From Lachnospiraceae bacterium (GTDB lineage Bacteria > Bacillota > Clostridia > Lachnospirales > Lachnospiraceae): DNA of 64,000 nucleotides. Each line of letters starts with the position of its first letter. Position 1 is the stretch's first letter. Positions 1-7,573 of the stretch are shown here, one piece after another. The stretch covers positions 1 to 64,000 of the forward strand of contig FZRB01000023.1 of the NCBI GenBank assembly GCA_900199595.1, read 5' to 3'. Both the position numbers and the translations under genes were made by a program. The notes beneath the pieces are model-generated. The model did no database searches. It was not told the DNA's origin and was given only the letters and a program-made list of their open reading frames with translations.

Positions 1-38
1 CTCTTACCTTTTGATACATCAATACCTACTGCGTTCAT
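1..38 (-). mobile_element. IS110-family transposase, first codons only (cut by window start)
   Basis: On the minus strand an ATG at 38-36 opens a frame reading MNAVGIDVSKGK, the N-terminal signature of IS110-family (DEDD-type) transposases, in which this aspartate belongs to the catalytic RuvC-like fold. A ribosome binding site, AAGGAGTGA, lies about 7 bases upstream of the start. Only about a dozen codons are inside the window, so nothing can be said about intactness. The identification rests on this short but characteristic motif. Confidence 0.7.
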
Positions 39-300
39 ATATTTGTCACTCCTTAAAAATATAGTGCAATGGATATATACCAGTTTTACTCATTGCCTAT
101 TCAATCTACTGTGGTGTGACACGAATGCACCTAATGGTGAAACAACCTGCATAAAACGAACGCTGCTAATGAGGAGCTGGTTATCAGTCTATGTTACGGA
201 CGCGAGGTCCAAGGAAGGAAGCCGATATACCTATTGCCCCATCATTATACAGCTTAAGCAATAAGATAGATAACATCTTAACTGGATGTTAAGAATATTA
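39..300 (-). ncRNA. non-coding leader of the IS110 element, candidate bridge-RNA region
   Basis: The roughly 260 bases upstream of the transposase start have no convincing gene. IS110 elements encode a structured bridge RNA in the non-coding end, usually upstream of the transposase, so this is the expected place. On the minus strand I see a GGAC/GTCC stem with loop CTCGC near 200-215 and other short complementary stretches. I cannot identify the element boundary or the guide loops by eye. The call is by position and family knowledge, not by a matched RNA model. Confidence 0.3.
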
Positions 301-304
301 ACTA

Positions 305-588
305 TAAAATCATTGTAGTAGGAAGCAGATATTATGTACGAGAAATATTAAAATCCTTGCCTGCGAAGGAGAGGTTGGAACTTGAGGCAAAAGTTCCTCA
401 GGTCACCAGGAGAAGCACCTGCACATTATCTACACTAATTAACCTGAATGCGGAGCTTATGTCTATTGTGGCATAAAGTATCTGAGTTTGGGTTGTATCT
501 GTAGTAATGTAGTTCCTGTCTTCTAAAGAGACTACGTGTAGAAATACATTTATGGGAAGCACGCGACTTCAGTCGTGTGAGGTTTCAC
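305..588 (+). mobile_element. IS605/TnpB-like right-end remnant with possible omega-RNA end
   Basis: The segment ends in a strong hairpin at 560-579 (CACGCGACTTCAGTCGTGTG) followed by GAGGTTTCAC, the layout seen at right ends of IS200/IS605-type elements. In TnpB-encoding elements this end is also the 3' part of the guide (omega/reRNA) RNA. An open frame from about 314 to a TAA near 476 could be a degraded C-terminal tail, but it shows no recognisable TnpB domain. A second stem (GTAGT...ACTAC) lies near 510-535. No complete tnpA or tnpB is present, so this is at most a relic. Confidence 0.35.
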
Positions 589-613
589 TAATAAGTATCT
601 ATATTTTTACACA

Positions 614-1339
614 TCAGTATTTTTGGTGATTTAATAATCCTATTTTTATAAACATTATTACAAGTGCAAATAATATGGTGTGTAATAGAATAATGATCGT
701 ACCGGTTGTATCAAATATATCTGTGCTTCCAACCATCTGGAAGCCATCCATGACCGGTGGCATTACATAGTTCATGAATTTAAAAAACGAGTACTTATAT
801 ATAATGGACTGCTTGCATATCGCTAATACGGAAACCAGAACCAGACCTATTATTGCATTTCTCTTTCTGGTAAAAATTCTCTGATGAAAGAAATCTCCTA
901 GCGATATTCCAACCAGTCCATTTCCTATTATTATGATACCTCCGTTAATCACATCTGTAAGCTCCAAAGGTCTTTTGAAGATATGAGGATTTATTGCTGC
1001 CCTGAGAGCAGGATATAAGGTAAGTATCATGGCAAAACACAGTGATATGCTTAAGAGCGTTAATTCTCTTGATATATAATAGTTAATTCCCGAATTGCTA
1101 TGAAGAAGCATTATTTCTTCATTGGTGTCATTTTCTTTGAATTGAATTGTCATCGAAATATATGAACTGACAACAAAAAGAAAAATTCCTGACATCAGAA
1201 AGCTTCCGCTGACCTGTACAGGCTTTATTGAATACATAGTTCCCAGAAAAATAACAAGTGCTGCAAAAGGAATGACCAGAACGGCATTTTTATATACTAT
1301 TTTCATTCTTAACTTGTATAAGCTATATAAATTCTTCAA
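614..1339 (-). CDS. ABC transporter permease subunit (ABC-2-like)
   Basis: This 241-residue protein is almost entirely hydrophobic, with about six membrane-spanning stretches (for example around residues 20-35, 45-65, 95-115, 135-150, 165-185 and 215-235). It has no recognisable catalytic motif. It overlaps the upstream ATPase gene by 17 bases on the same strand, which implies translational coupling and a two-component ABC export system. The substrate is not visible. The family assignment comes from topology and gene pairing rather than from a motif. The gene ends just short of the mobile-element debris to its left. Confidence 0.65.
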   Translation of the reverse strand: MKNLYSLYKLRMKIVYKNAVLVIPFAALVIFLGTMYSIKPVQVSGSFLMSGIFLFVVSSYISMTIQFKENDTNEEIMLLHSNSGINYYISRELTLLSISLCFAMILTLYPALRAAINPHIFKRPLELTDVINGGIIIIGNGLVGISLGDFFHQRIFTRKRNAIIGLVLVSVLAICKQSIIYKYSFFKFMNYVMPPVMDGFQMVGSTDIFDTTGTIIILLHTILFALVIMFIKIGLLNHQKY

Positions 1340-2117
1340 TTCTTACCAGCTCCCATCCTTCATCATAAAGGTCCATAATTGTTTCTTTTATCTCGTCTTT
1401 CTTTGCATCGAGAACATATCTTTTTCCGTGTATTGACATTTCCGGCCAGCGCTTTAAGGTTTCGTTTCTTTCAACATATATCTTGAAAATGGAACTGGCA
1501 GAGGATTCAGTATCGATTTCTTCAGGCCTTCCCTGATTTATCGTATAAACTCTGTCAGATATTTCATCCATAAGTTTCTTTTCGTGGCATGCCATTAATA
1601 CTGTAACACCCTGACTTCTTAACGTGTTTATTTTTTCAATAAAAACTTCCTGGGATTTAGTATCCTGACCTGACAAAGGTTCGTCAAGAAGAATGACATC
1701 ATGCGGTGCCATAAGTGCCTGAATAACACCAACCTTCTGAAGGCTTCCCTTTGACATATGGTTCATTCTGGTGTTGATCATTCCTTCCAGAAAGAATTCT
1801 TCAATCAGTTTATTAACCTTTGAAAAAGGCACACCTTCCATCTGAGCGACTGATCTTAAGTAACTGATCATCGTTATATCCATACCCGGAAATTTTTCCG
1901 GAACGTAAGAGAATCTGATTTTCCTGTGATAATTTACAGTTCCGTTATTTATTCTGACAAGTCCTGCAAGAATCTTGAGCATCGTACTTTTTCCACAGCC
2001 GTTGTGGCCTGCAAATGCTATGGATTCACCCACAAAAAAATCATGGGAAACGCCGTCAAGAACGGTTTTACCATGATATGATTTTGTGACATTTTCGAGA
2101 GTAATTATCTTATCCAT
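1323..2117 (-). CDS. ABC transporter ATP-binding protein
   Basis: This 264-residue nucleotide-binding subunit has Walker A GHNGCGKST near residue 38, a signature segment MSKGSLQKVG near 122, Walker B VILLDEPLSG near 140, and a switch histidine in MACHEKK. It probably energises the adjacent membrane protein for export, as in other one-ATPase/one-permease exporters of Firmicutes. The start ATG follows AAAGGATAATTT. About 60 residues past the ATPase core are unassigned. Specificity (drug, peptide or lipid) cannot be inferred. Confidence 0.85.
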   Translation of the reverse strand: MDKIITLENVTKSYHGKTVLDGVSHDFFVGESIAFAGHNGCGKSTMLKILAGLVRINNGTVNYHRKIRFSYVPEKFPGMDITMISYLRSVAQMEGVPFSKVNKLIEEFFLEGMINTRMNHMSKGSLQKVGVIQALMAPHDVILLDEPLSGQDTKSQEVFIEKINTLRSQGVTVLMACHEKKLMDEISDRVYTINQGRPEEIDTESSASSIFKIYVERNETLKRWPEMSIHGKRYVLDAKKDEIKETIMDLYDEGWELVRIEEFI

Positions 2118-2324
2118 AAATTATCCTTTATGATTCAATTCTCTGTTCTATGTAACTTTTTTCCAGGAGAGCTACATCCTGAATATATACGACAAAGGAA
2201 TCTTTATAGCATCATTTTTACAGATTTTTTCAATCAATCTGTTCCTTTGCTATACCATAAATAGTGTCATAACCAAACTGGAATAAAGAAATGAATGGCA
2301 AGTGTAATGGGATGTTGTTATAAT
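2118..2324. other. intergenic region with a nested inverted repeat
   Basis: There is no gene here. It holds the promoter side of the minus-strand ABC operon and a nested inverted repeat: CAAAGGAA at 2193-2200 pairs with TTCCTTTG at 2242-2249, and CAGATT at 2221-2226 pairs with AATCTG at 2236-2241. This may be a weak terminator or a mobile-element scar. I see no strong sigma-A promoter for the plus-strand gene that follows. Confidence 0.4.
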
Positions 2325-2528
2325 GTAACTTATCAGAACAAAAGGAAAGTTGAGCGAAGCGAGACCTTACTTTTGGATGATAAGTTACCGGAGATTGGTA
2401 TCAGATACGAAGTATCAGCCCTTGCGAAGCAAGGGGGATATATCGACGAAGGAGATATATCATATATCAATCGAAGGAATAATTGCTCGTAACGTAACAT
2501 ATCAGAACAAAAGGAAAGTTGAGCGAAG
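2325..2528 (+). repeat. structured repeat element with 35-bp direct repeats and CGAAG-loop hairpins
   Basis: Two copies of a 35-bp sequence beginning GTAAC and ending GTTGAGCGAAG lie at 2325-2359 and 2494-2528 with one mismatch. The first copy is also the 5' arm of a long hairpin: GTAACTTATC (2325-2334) pairs with GATAAGTTAC (2379-2388), with further pairing of CAAAAG to CTTTTG inside. Between the copies are stems with GAA loops: GATAC-GAA-GTATC and CCCTTGC-GAA-GCAAGGG. The pentamer CGAAG occurs six times (2355, 2408, 2425, 2447, 2472, 2524). The second copy runs into the start region of the following gene. Short open frames across this region are products of the repeat and are not annotated as genes. 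Confidence 0.6.
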
Positions 2529-2530
2529 AT

Positions 2531-3388
2531 ATGGGAATCAAGAAAAAACTCAGCTACAAAAGAATTATTTCGTTATTAATGATTGTGATTGGAGCGCTTC
2601 TAGCTGCTTTTTCTGTTGCATGTATACTCCTTCCTAATGATGCTATCGACTATGGAACTGCCGGTATTGCAATTATAATCAGCAAACTGACAGGACTTAA
2701 TCTTTCAGTTTCTGTATTTATTATTCTGCTTCCTTTTTTAATCATTGGTGGAATAACAATGGGAAAAAGATTCCTGATCAAAACTGCAGTCGGTTCTGTA
2801 GCATATATGGTCGGGCTGGAGATATTTGAAGCAATTCCTTTTGAACTGAATACTGAACACTTTATTGCGGTTGTATTTGGTGGAGCTATACTGGGCGGTG
2901 GACTTTCATTAATACTTCGTTTTGGCGGCTGCATAGATGGTTCAGAGATTCTTGCAAATGTAATAGTAAGCCGTCTGTCAGAGAAAAAAGGACTGAATAT
3001 GAGCATGACAGGAATACTTCTCACATTTAATGCCTGTGTTTATACAGCTGCTTTTGTTCTGATCAACAGGAACAGCGCGCTTCTCAGTCTGCTTGTTTAT
3101 ATAATAGCAACAGCGGTAATAGATCATTTTACGGACAGATTTGAGGCTATAAAACAGGTTACTATTATTACAAAGAATCCTGATAAGATAGTAAACTGGA
3201 TCAGGAAGGATATGAAGAAAACATGTACAGTTATGGACTCTTCGGGTGCAGTATCCGGAGACAATAAGACTATTATCTGTTATGTAACGTATTTTGAACT
3301 TCAGAAATTCAGGGAATACATCAAAGATCTGGGGGATAATACATTTGTAACAGTAACAACCATAGATGAGATAATGTTGAGCCATTGA
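2531..3388 (+). CDS. YitT family membrane protein (DUF161/DUF2179)
   Basis: This 285-residue protein has about five hydrophobic segments in its first 200 residues and a soluble C-terminal domain of about 80 residues (RFEAIKQVTIITKNPDKI onward), the usual YitT architecture with a DUF2179 tail. The transport substrate of this family is unknown. Start choice is awkward: ATG at 2531 lies 15 bases after AAGGAA, while a TTG at 2519 is only 3 bases after it. Both lie at the edge of the second copy of the upstream repeat, so the element seems to have supplied or replaced the leader. Confidence 0.8.
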   Translation: MGIKKKLSYKRIISLLMIVIGALLAAFSVACILLPNDAIDYGTAGIAIIISKLTGLNLSVSVFIILLPFLIIGGITMGKRFLIKTAVGSVAYMVGLEIFEAIPFELNTEHFIAVVFGGAILGGGLSLILRFGGCIDGSEILANVIVSRLSEKKGLNMSMTGILLTFNACVYTAAFVLINRNSALLSLLVYIIATAVIDHFTDRFEAIKQVTIITKNPDKIVNWIRKDMKKTCTVMDSSGAVSGDNKTIICYVTYFELQKFREYIKDLGDNTFVTVTTIDEIMLSH

Positions 3389-3462
3389 AAAATATAAGAT
3401 TTAGTTGCTGAGATGAGGTAACAGATAAACAATTTTAGAAATAAGAAAAAGGGAGAAAAAAC

Positions 3463-3960
3463 ATGAGAACACTAATTGTAATTGATATGCAGAATGATTT
3501 TATTGACGGAAGCCTGGGGACATCTGAGGCAGTGGCAATAGTAGATAATGTAAAAGCTAAAATAAAGGAATATGCCGATAAGGGCGAACAGATTATCTAT
3601 ACCAGAGATACTCATCAGGATAATTACATGGAAACAAATGAAGGTAAACATCTTCCTGTTGTTCATTGTATAGAGAATACAGATGGATGGCAGATAAGAG
3701 AGGGGCTTTACGTAGAGGGGGCTGAAATTATAAATAAGCCTTCTTTTGGATATACCGGATGGGATAACTATAATTTTGAAGAAGTAGAATTGATTGGGCT
3801 CTGTACAGATATTTGCGTTGTTTCAAATGCTCTTATTATTAAAGCTCTTTTTCCGGAAATAAAAGTAAGTGTAGATAGCAGCTGCTGTGCCGGCGTTACC
3901 GTTGAAAGCCATAATGCTGCCATTAAAACGATGCAGATGTGTCAGATAGAGATTTCATAG
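3463..3960 (+). CDS. cysteine hydrolase, isochorismatase/nicotinamidase-like
   Basis: This 165-residue protein starts MRTLIVIDMQNDF, the strand carrying the catalytic aspartate (D8) of the isochorismatase superfamily. LCTDICVVSNA contains the nucleophilic cysteine region, and a lysine in the INKPSFGYTGW segment is the likely third catalytic residue. The family includes nicotinamidase (NAD salvage); the short length and absence of extra motifs leave the substrate open. GGGAGAAAAAAC precedes the start. It is not obviously linked in function to its neighbours. Confidence 0.8.
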   Translation: MRTLIVIDMQNDFIDGSLGTSEAVAIVDNVKAKIKEYADKGEQIIYTRDTHQDNYMETNEGKHLPVVHCIENTDGWQIREGLYVEGAEIINKPSFGYTGWDNYNFEEVELIGLCTDICVVSNALIIKALFPEIKVSVDSSCCAGVTVESHNAAIKTMQMCQIEIS

Positions 3961-3978
3961 AGATAATGATCATATAGA

Positions 3979-4014
3979 TTGCTACTATTTTTAAAAATAA
4001 CTATAATGTAACTA
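3979..4014 (+). promoter_or_regulatory. sigma-A-type promoter of the sensor kinase, apparently leaderless
   Basis: TTGCTA at 3979-3984 and TATAAT at 4002-4007 are separated by 17 bases. The predicted first transcribed base, about 7 bases past the -10 box, falls on or next to the A of the kinase ATG at 4014. No Shine-Dalgarno sequence precedes that ATG. Confidence 0.55.
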
Positions 4015-5792
4015 TGTTTAAAAGAATTCTTCATAACAACTTAATAGAAAAAAAGCTGAATCAGCTTAAGCTTCGGAATAAGATGATTCTTCTTTTTGTT
4101 GTGTGCGTTCTTGTTCCACTGATCGTTACTGACGGAATCATTATCTATAATGTATACAGGGTTAACAGGATACAGAAGACTCAGGAGATCAGGAGTGATG
4201 CGGCTGCCGTAAAGTATGATATGATCAATAATCTGGAATACCCCGCGGCTCTTATCAGAAATATATATAAAAATATCACTATAGAAGAACTGCTGAATAA
4301 GAGATATTCCAATCCTGCACAGTATTATGATGCATATGTAACTTTTCAGAAAAATACATCCTTCGAGAGCTGGTCAAGTAACGGTATAGAGGCTGTAAAT
4401 ATCTATGCGGATAATGAGACAATCCTGAATGGAGGCATGTTCTATAAGCTCTCAACTGTCCGCTCGGAGGAGTGGTATAAAAAGCTTAAAGACAGCGACA
4501 ATATAGTTCTGATGTTTGACAGCAGCAGTAATCTGACAGAGGCATATAATACGAAAAAAATATTCCTGTTAAGAAAGCTTGATATTGCAAGAAAGCATAA
4601 CTGTGAAAAGGTTCTTAAGATGGAAATCAATTACAGGAGCTTTCGTGATCAGGTGCTGGATAGCAGCATCAAGTCAGATGTATATATATGCCAGGGCAAC
4701 AAGCTTGTTATGTCAAATGTCGGTGGTATAGGACTTACAGATGAGTATACGGTATTTGATAAACACACGAAATATGACTACAAATATGATATGAGTCTAT
4801 ATGGTGATTCATATACCATATATATAAAGGGAAGAGATACAAGTCTCTTTGAATACGACGGAAAGTTTGTTCTTATCATCGCATTTCTAATTATCATTAA
4901 TATTATATTCCCACTTTTTATGATATATCGACTTGATAAGTCTGTTGCCAGGAGAATCACCAGACTGGATGCTGTGTTTGAATTTGCAAATAAAGAGAAT
5001 CTGGAAAAGGTTGAAAAGATAGATAAGATTGAGGGAAATGACGAAATAACTTCCCTGATGAATAACTATAACATAATGGCTGACCGGTTGAATGAACTTA
5101 TGCAGACTGTATACGTAAATCGATTAAAGGAACAGGAAATGGATATAGCAAGACAGAATGCTGAGCTTCTTGCTCTACACAGCCAGATTAATCCTCACTT
5201 TCTTTTTAATGCACTTGAGAGTATAAGAATGCACAGTCTGATCAAAAAAGAAGATGAGACTGCTGAAATGGTTGAAAACCTTGCCATGATGCAGAGAGCA
5301 AATGTTGACTGGAACTCAGATACTGTACAAGTGCTGGAAGAGATGGAAACCGTAAAAGCATATCTTAATCTTCAGAAGTACAGATTCGGAGACAGACTGA
5401 AGTTTAATCTGGATGTAGCACCCGAATGTGAAACAATGGTTATTCCCAAGCTGTCTATAGTTACATTTGTGGAAAACGGTATTATACACGGCATAGAAAA
5501 TAAGGCAGAAGCAGGATGGATATTTGTCAGAATCAACCCTATGGGTGAAGGTTTTGTTATAGAGATAGAAGATACGGGCGTTGGTATTGATGAAGCTGAA
5601 AGGCTGAACCTTATAGCATCAATGAATAATGCCAGTCTTGAACTTATCAAAAGCAGAAAGAGTATAGGAATAATAAATGCCTGCCTGAGACTAAAAATGA
5701 TGACAGATAATAATGTGAAGTTTGACGTTGAAACAGAAAAGGGTATAGGAACTACTATAACCATAACAATATTAAAGGGGAAGGGTATATAA
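4014..5792 (+). CDS. sensor histidine kinase, YesM family
   Basis: This 592-residue membrane sensor has a first transmembrane helix at about 22-45, an extracytoplasmic sensing region of about 240 residues, a second helix at about 283-306, a HAMP linker, then the His_kinase motif HSQINPHFLFNALES with the phospho-acceptor at H395. A HATPase domain follows, with the N box in TFVENGIIHGI and the G box DTGVGI. YesM-type kinases sense carbohydrate signals and phosphorylate AraC-type YesN regulators, and the next gene is exactly such a regulator 3 bases away. It heads the xylan locus and probably controls it. The start has no ribosome binding site (see the promoter entry). Confidence 0.92.
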   Translation: MFKRILHNNLIEKKLNQLKLRNKMILLFVVCVLVPLIVTDGIIIYNVYRVNRIQKTQEIRSDAAAVKYDMINNLEYPAALIRNIYKNITIEELLNKRYSNPAQYYDAYVTFQKNTSFESWSSNGIEAVNIYADNETILNGGMFYKLSTVRSEEWYKKLKDSDNIVLMFDSSSNLTEAYNTKKIFLLRKLDIARKHNCEKVLKMEINYRSFRDQVLDSSIKSDVYICQGNKLVMSNVGGIGLTDEYTVFDKHTKYDYKYDMSLYGDSYTIYIKGRDTSLFEYDGKFVLIIAFLIIINIIFPLFMIYRLDKSVARRITRLDAVFEFANKENLEKVEKIDKIEGNDEITSLMNNYNIMADRLNELMQTVYVNRLKEQEMDIARQNAELLALHSQINPHFLFNALESIRMHSLIKKEDETAEMVENLAMMQRANVDWNSDTVQVLEEMETVKAYLNLQKYRFGDRLKFNLDVAPECETMVIPKLSIVTFVENGIIHGIENKAEAGWIFVRINPMGEGFVIEIEDTGVGIDEAERLNLIASMNNASLELIKSRKSIGIINACLRLKMMTDNNVKFDVETEKGIGTTITITILKGKGI

Positions 5793-5795
5793 AAA

Positions 5796-7379
5796 GTGCT
5801 GAAGGTATTATTTGTAGACGATGAACCATTTATATTGCAGGGACTTAAGGTTCTGATCGACTGGGAAAAGGAGAATTTTGAGATAGTAAATATGGCTTCT
5901 AATGGAAAAGAAGCTCTGGAATATCTGAAAGATAATCCGGTGGATCTGATAATTGCGGATATAAAGATGCCGCTTATGTCCGGTCTTGAGCTTTTGAAAA
6001 ATGTAAAGGAAAATGAGATTTCTGATGCATATTTTGTTATGCTCAGTGGTTTCAATGATTTTGAGTACGCAAAAAAAGCCATACATTATGGTTGTCTTGA
6101 ATATCTTCTGAAACCTGTAAAAAAAGATGAACTGATTCAGATACTCCGTAAGGTGAATGAACTTAAGGCTGCCAGCAGATTAAAGGAAAACCATTACAGA
6201 GAAACTGAGACAGCATATCTCCAACGACACATCATATCATTAATAGTTGGACGATATGATAATGTCAATCTCAGTTATGTCGAGGACAACATGAGACTTT
6301 CAGAGGGAGTCAGATATGTAATACTTGAACTTCCTGAGATAGAAGAAAATGATGCCATAGAGGGAAGCATGATGATGTACCGCAGGGAACTGAATCAGAT
6401 GGCAGGAATGATTCTGGATGAGGATTCAAATCATCTGATATATGACGTATCCCTTAATCATGGAATATATGATACCGGATTTATATATTGTGATTACATG
6501 GCTGAGAAGATGGGAATGGATGATATGGAGTTTCTGACGGACTTTCAGACGAAGCTGGAAGAAAGTCTGGGAGAAAAGGTAAAAATCATCGCCGGCAAGA
6601 AGGTTCCGGATATTTCTTCTATATCAAAGTCATACAGCTCTGCATGTATTCTCAAGTCTCAGGAGGTTTTTCATGAGCCGAGACCACTTGTTGCTTATGA
6701 AAAGGAAATGAGTATCAATCCCGGAAAGGCCATGCTGTTTAAAAAGAGCCTGGATGAACTGATAAATGCAATCGAGCTTAATGATACGGTGCTTATACAT
6801 AAGTGTGTAGATTCGTTTTACAATGATATAAGTGCTGCAGGACTCGGGGATTCGGTAAATCTGAATATCAACTATCTGCTGTTCAGGCTTATTCATATAG
6901 CGGTAGAGATGGACAGTGAGGTGGATCAGGAGGAAATACTTCACAGAATCAGCGAAAGCTCTTTTGATGAAGGGATTAAACGGGGAAGCAGCAGGCATAT
7001 GTACAGATTTGCCTGTGAATATGCTGAATATCTTACTCAGCTTAGGAAAAATGTGTCCGGTGGTATACTTAAACAGGTGGAAAATGAGATAAGAGAGCAT
7101 TACAGTGAGAATCTGAGTCTTAAGAAGCTAAGTGAAAAATATTATATTAACAGCAGTTATCTGGGGACTCTTTTCGGAAAGAAATATGGGATATCCTTTA
7201 AGGATTATCTGACTGATTATAGAATAAAGGAAGCTGCCAAGCTGCTTATAAATACTGATGACAGAGTAGTGGATATAGCCGCAACAGTGGGATATAAGAA
7301 CAGCGATTACTTTATCAGACGATTTATAGATATTATGGGTATGACTCCATCACAGTATAGAAGAAAGAACAGAGAATAA
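5796..7379 (+). CDS. response regulator with AraC-type DNA-binding domain, YesN family
   Basis: This 527-residue protein has an N-terminal receiver domain with the acidic pair D8-D9, phospho-acceptor D55 in IIADIKMP and the conserved lysine in LLKPVKK. A long middle region of about 270 residues is typical of large YesN proteins. The C-terminal AraC helix-turn-helix pair spans about 430-525 (SLKKLSEKYYINSSYLGTLF and VVDIAATVGYKNSDYFIRRF). Translation likely starts at GTG 5796, with the AAGGGGAAGGG of the kinase gene end as ribosome binding site. The likely target is the transporter promoter downstream, where a matching direct repeat is present. Confidence 0.92.
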   Translation: MLKVLFVDDEPFILQGLKVLIDWEKENFEIVNMASNGKEALEYLKDNPVDLIIADIKMPLMSGLELLKNVKENEISDAYFVMLSGFNDFEYAKKAIHYGCLEYLLKPVKKDELIQILRKVNELKAASRLKENHYRETETAYLQRHIISLIVGRYDNVNLSYVEDNMRLSEGVRYVILELPEIEENDAIEGSMMMYRRELNQMAGMILDEDSNHLIYDVSLNHGIYDTGFIYCDYMAEKMGMDDMEFLTDFQTKLEESLGEKVKIIAGKKVPDISSISKSYSSACILKSQEVFHEPRPLVAYEKEMSINPGKAMLFKKSLDELINAIELNDTVLIHKCVDSFYNDISAAGLGDSVNLNINYLLFRLIHIAVEMDSEVDQEEILHRISESSFDEGIKRGSSRHMYRFACEYAEYLTQLRKNVSGGILKQVENEIREHYSENLSLKKLSEKYYINSSYLGTLFGKKYGISFKDYLTDYRIKEAAKLLINTDDRVVDIAATVGYKNSDYFIRRFIDIMGMTPSQYRRKNRE

Positions 7380-7443
7380 TCACATAATTTGTTGATTTTT
7401 TACAGTTAATTTACATAATTTATGCTGTTTGTATACTTTTTTA

Positions 7444-7505
7444 GAATTTGTAGGGGTATTTTCAAGAGTTTGTAGGGCGAAAAAAAAAAAAATAAGAGCT
7501 ATAAT
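7444..7505 (+). promoter_or_regulatory. transporter promoter with direct-repeat activator sites
   Basis: GAATTTGTAGGG at 7444-7455 and GAGTTTGTAGGG at 7466-7477 are 12-bp direct repeats with one mismatch, 22 bp apart (two helical turns). The downstream copy abuts the -35 position of a TATAAT at 7500-7505, which has no good -35 hexamer. This is the usual arrangement for AraC-type activators, here presumably the adjacent YesN-like regulator. An A-tract at 7480-7492 sits between. Confidence 0.5.
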
Positions 7506-7573
7506 AGAAACACTTAAATGCCCTGAGAAGGGGGGACATACTAATAATATTTTATATTTTAAGGAGGTTAAGT

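Noticed and set aside
43-264. 73-residue open frame on the plus strand
   Set aside because: It runs opposite to and upstream of the IS110 transposase start, has no ribosome binding site, and its translation shows no domain; it lies in the presumed bridge-RNA region.
2295-2637. two overlapping short open frames (65 and 95 codons)
   Set aside because: They are translations of the direct repeats and hairpins at 2325-2528 and run into the YitT gene out of frame.
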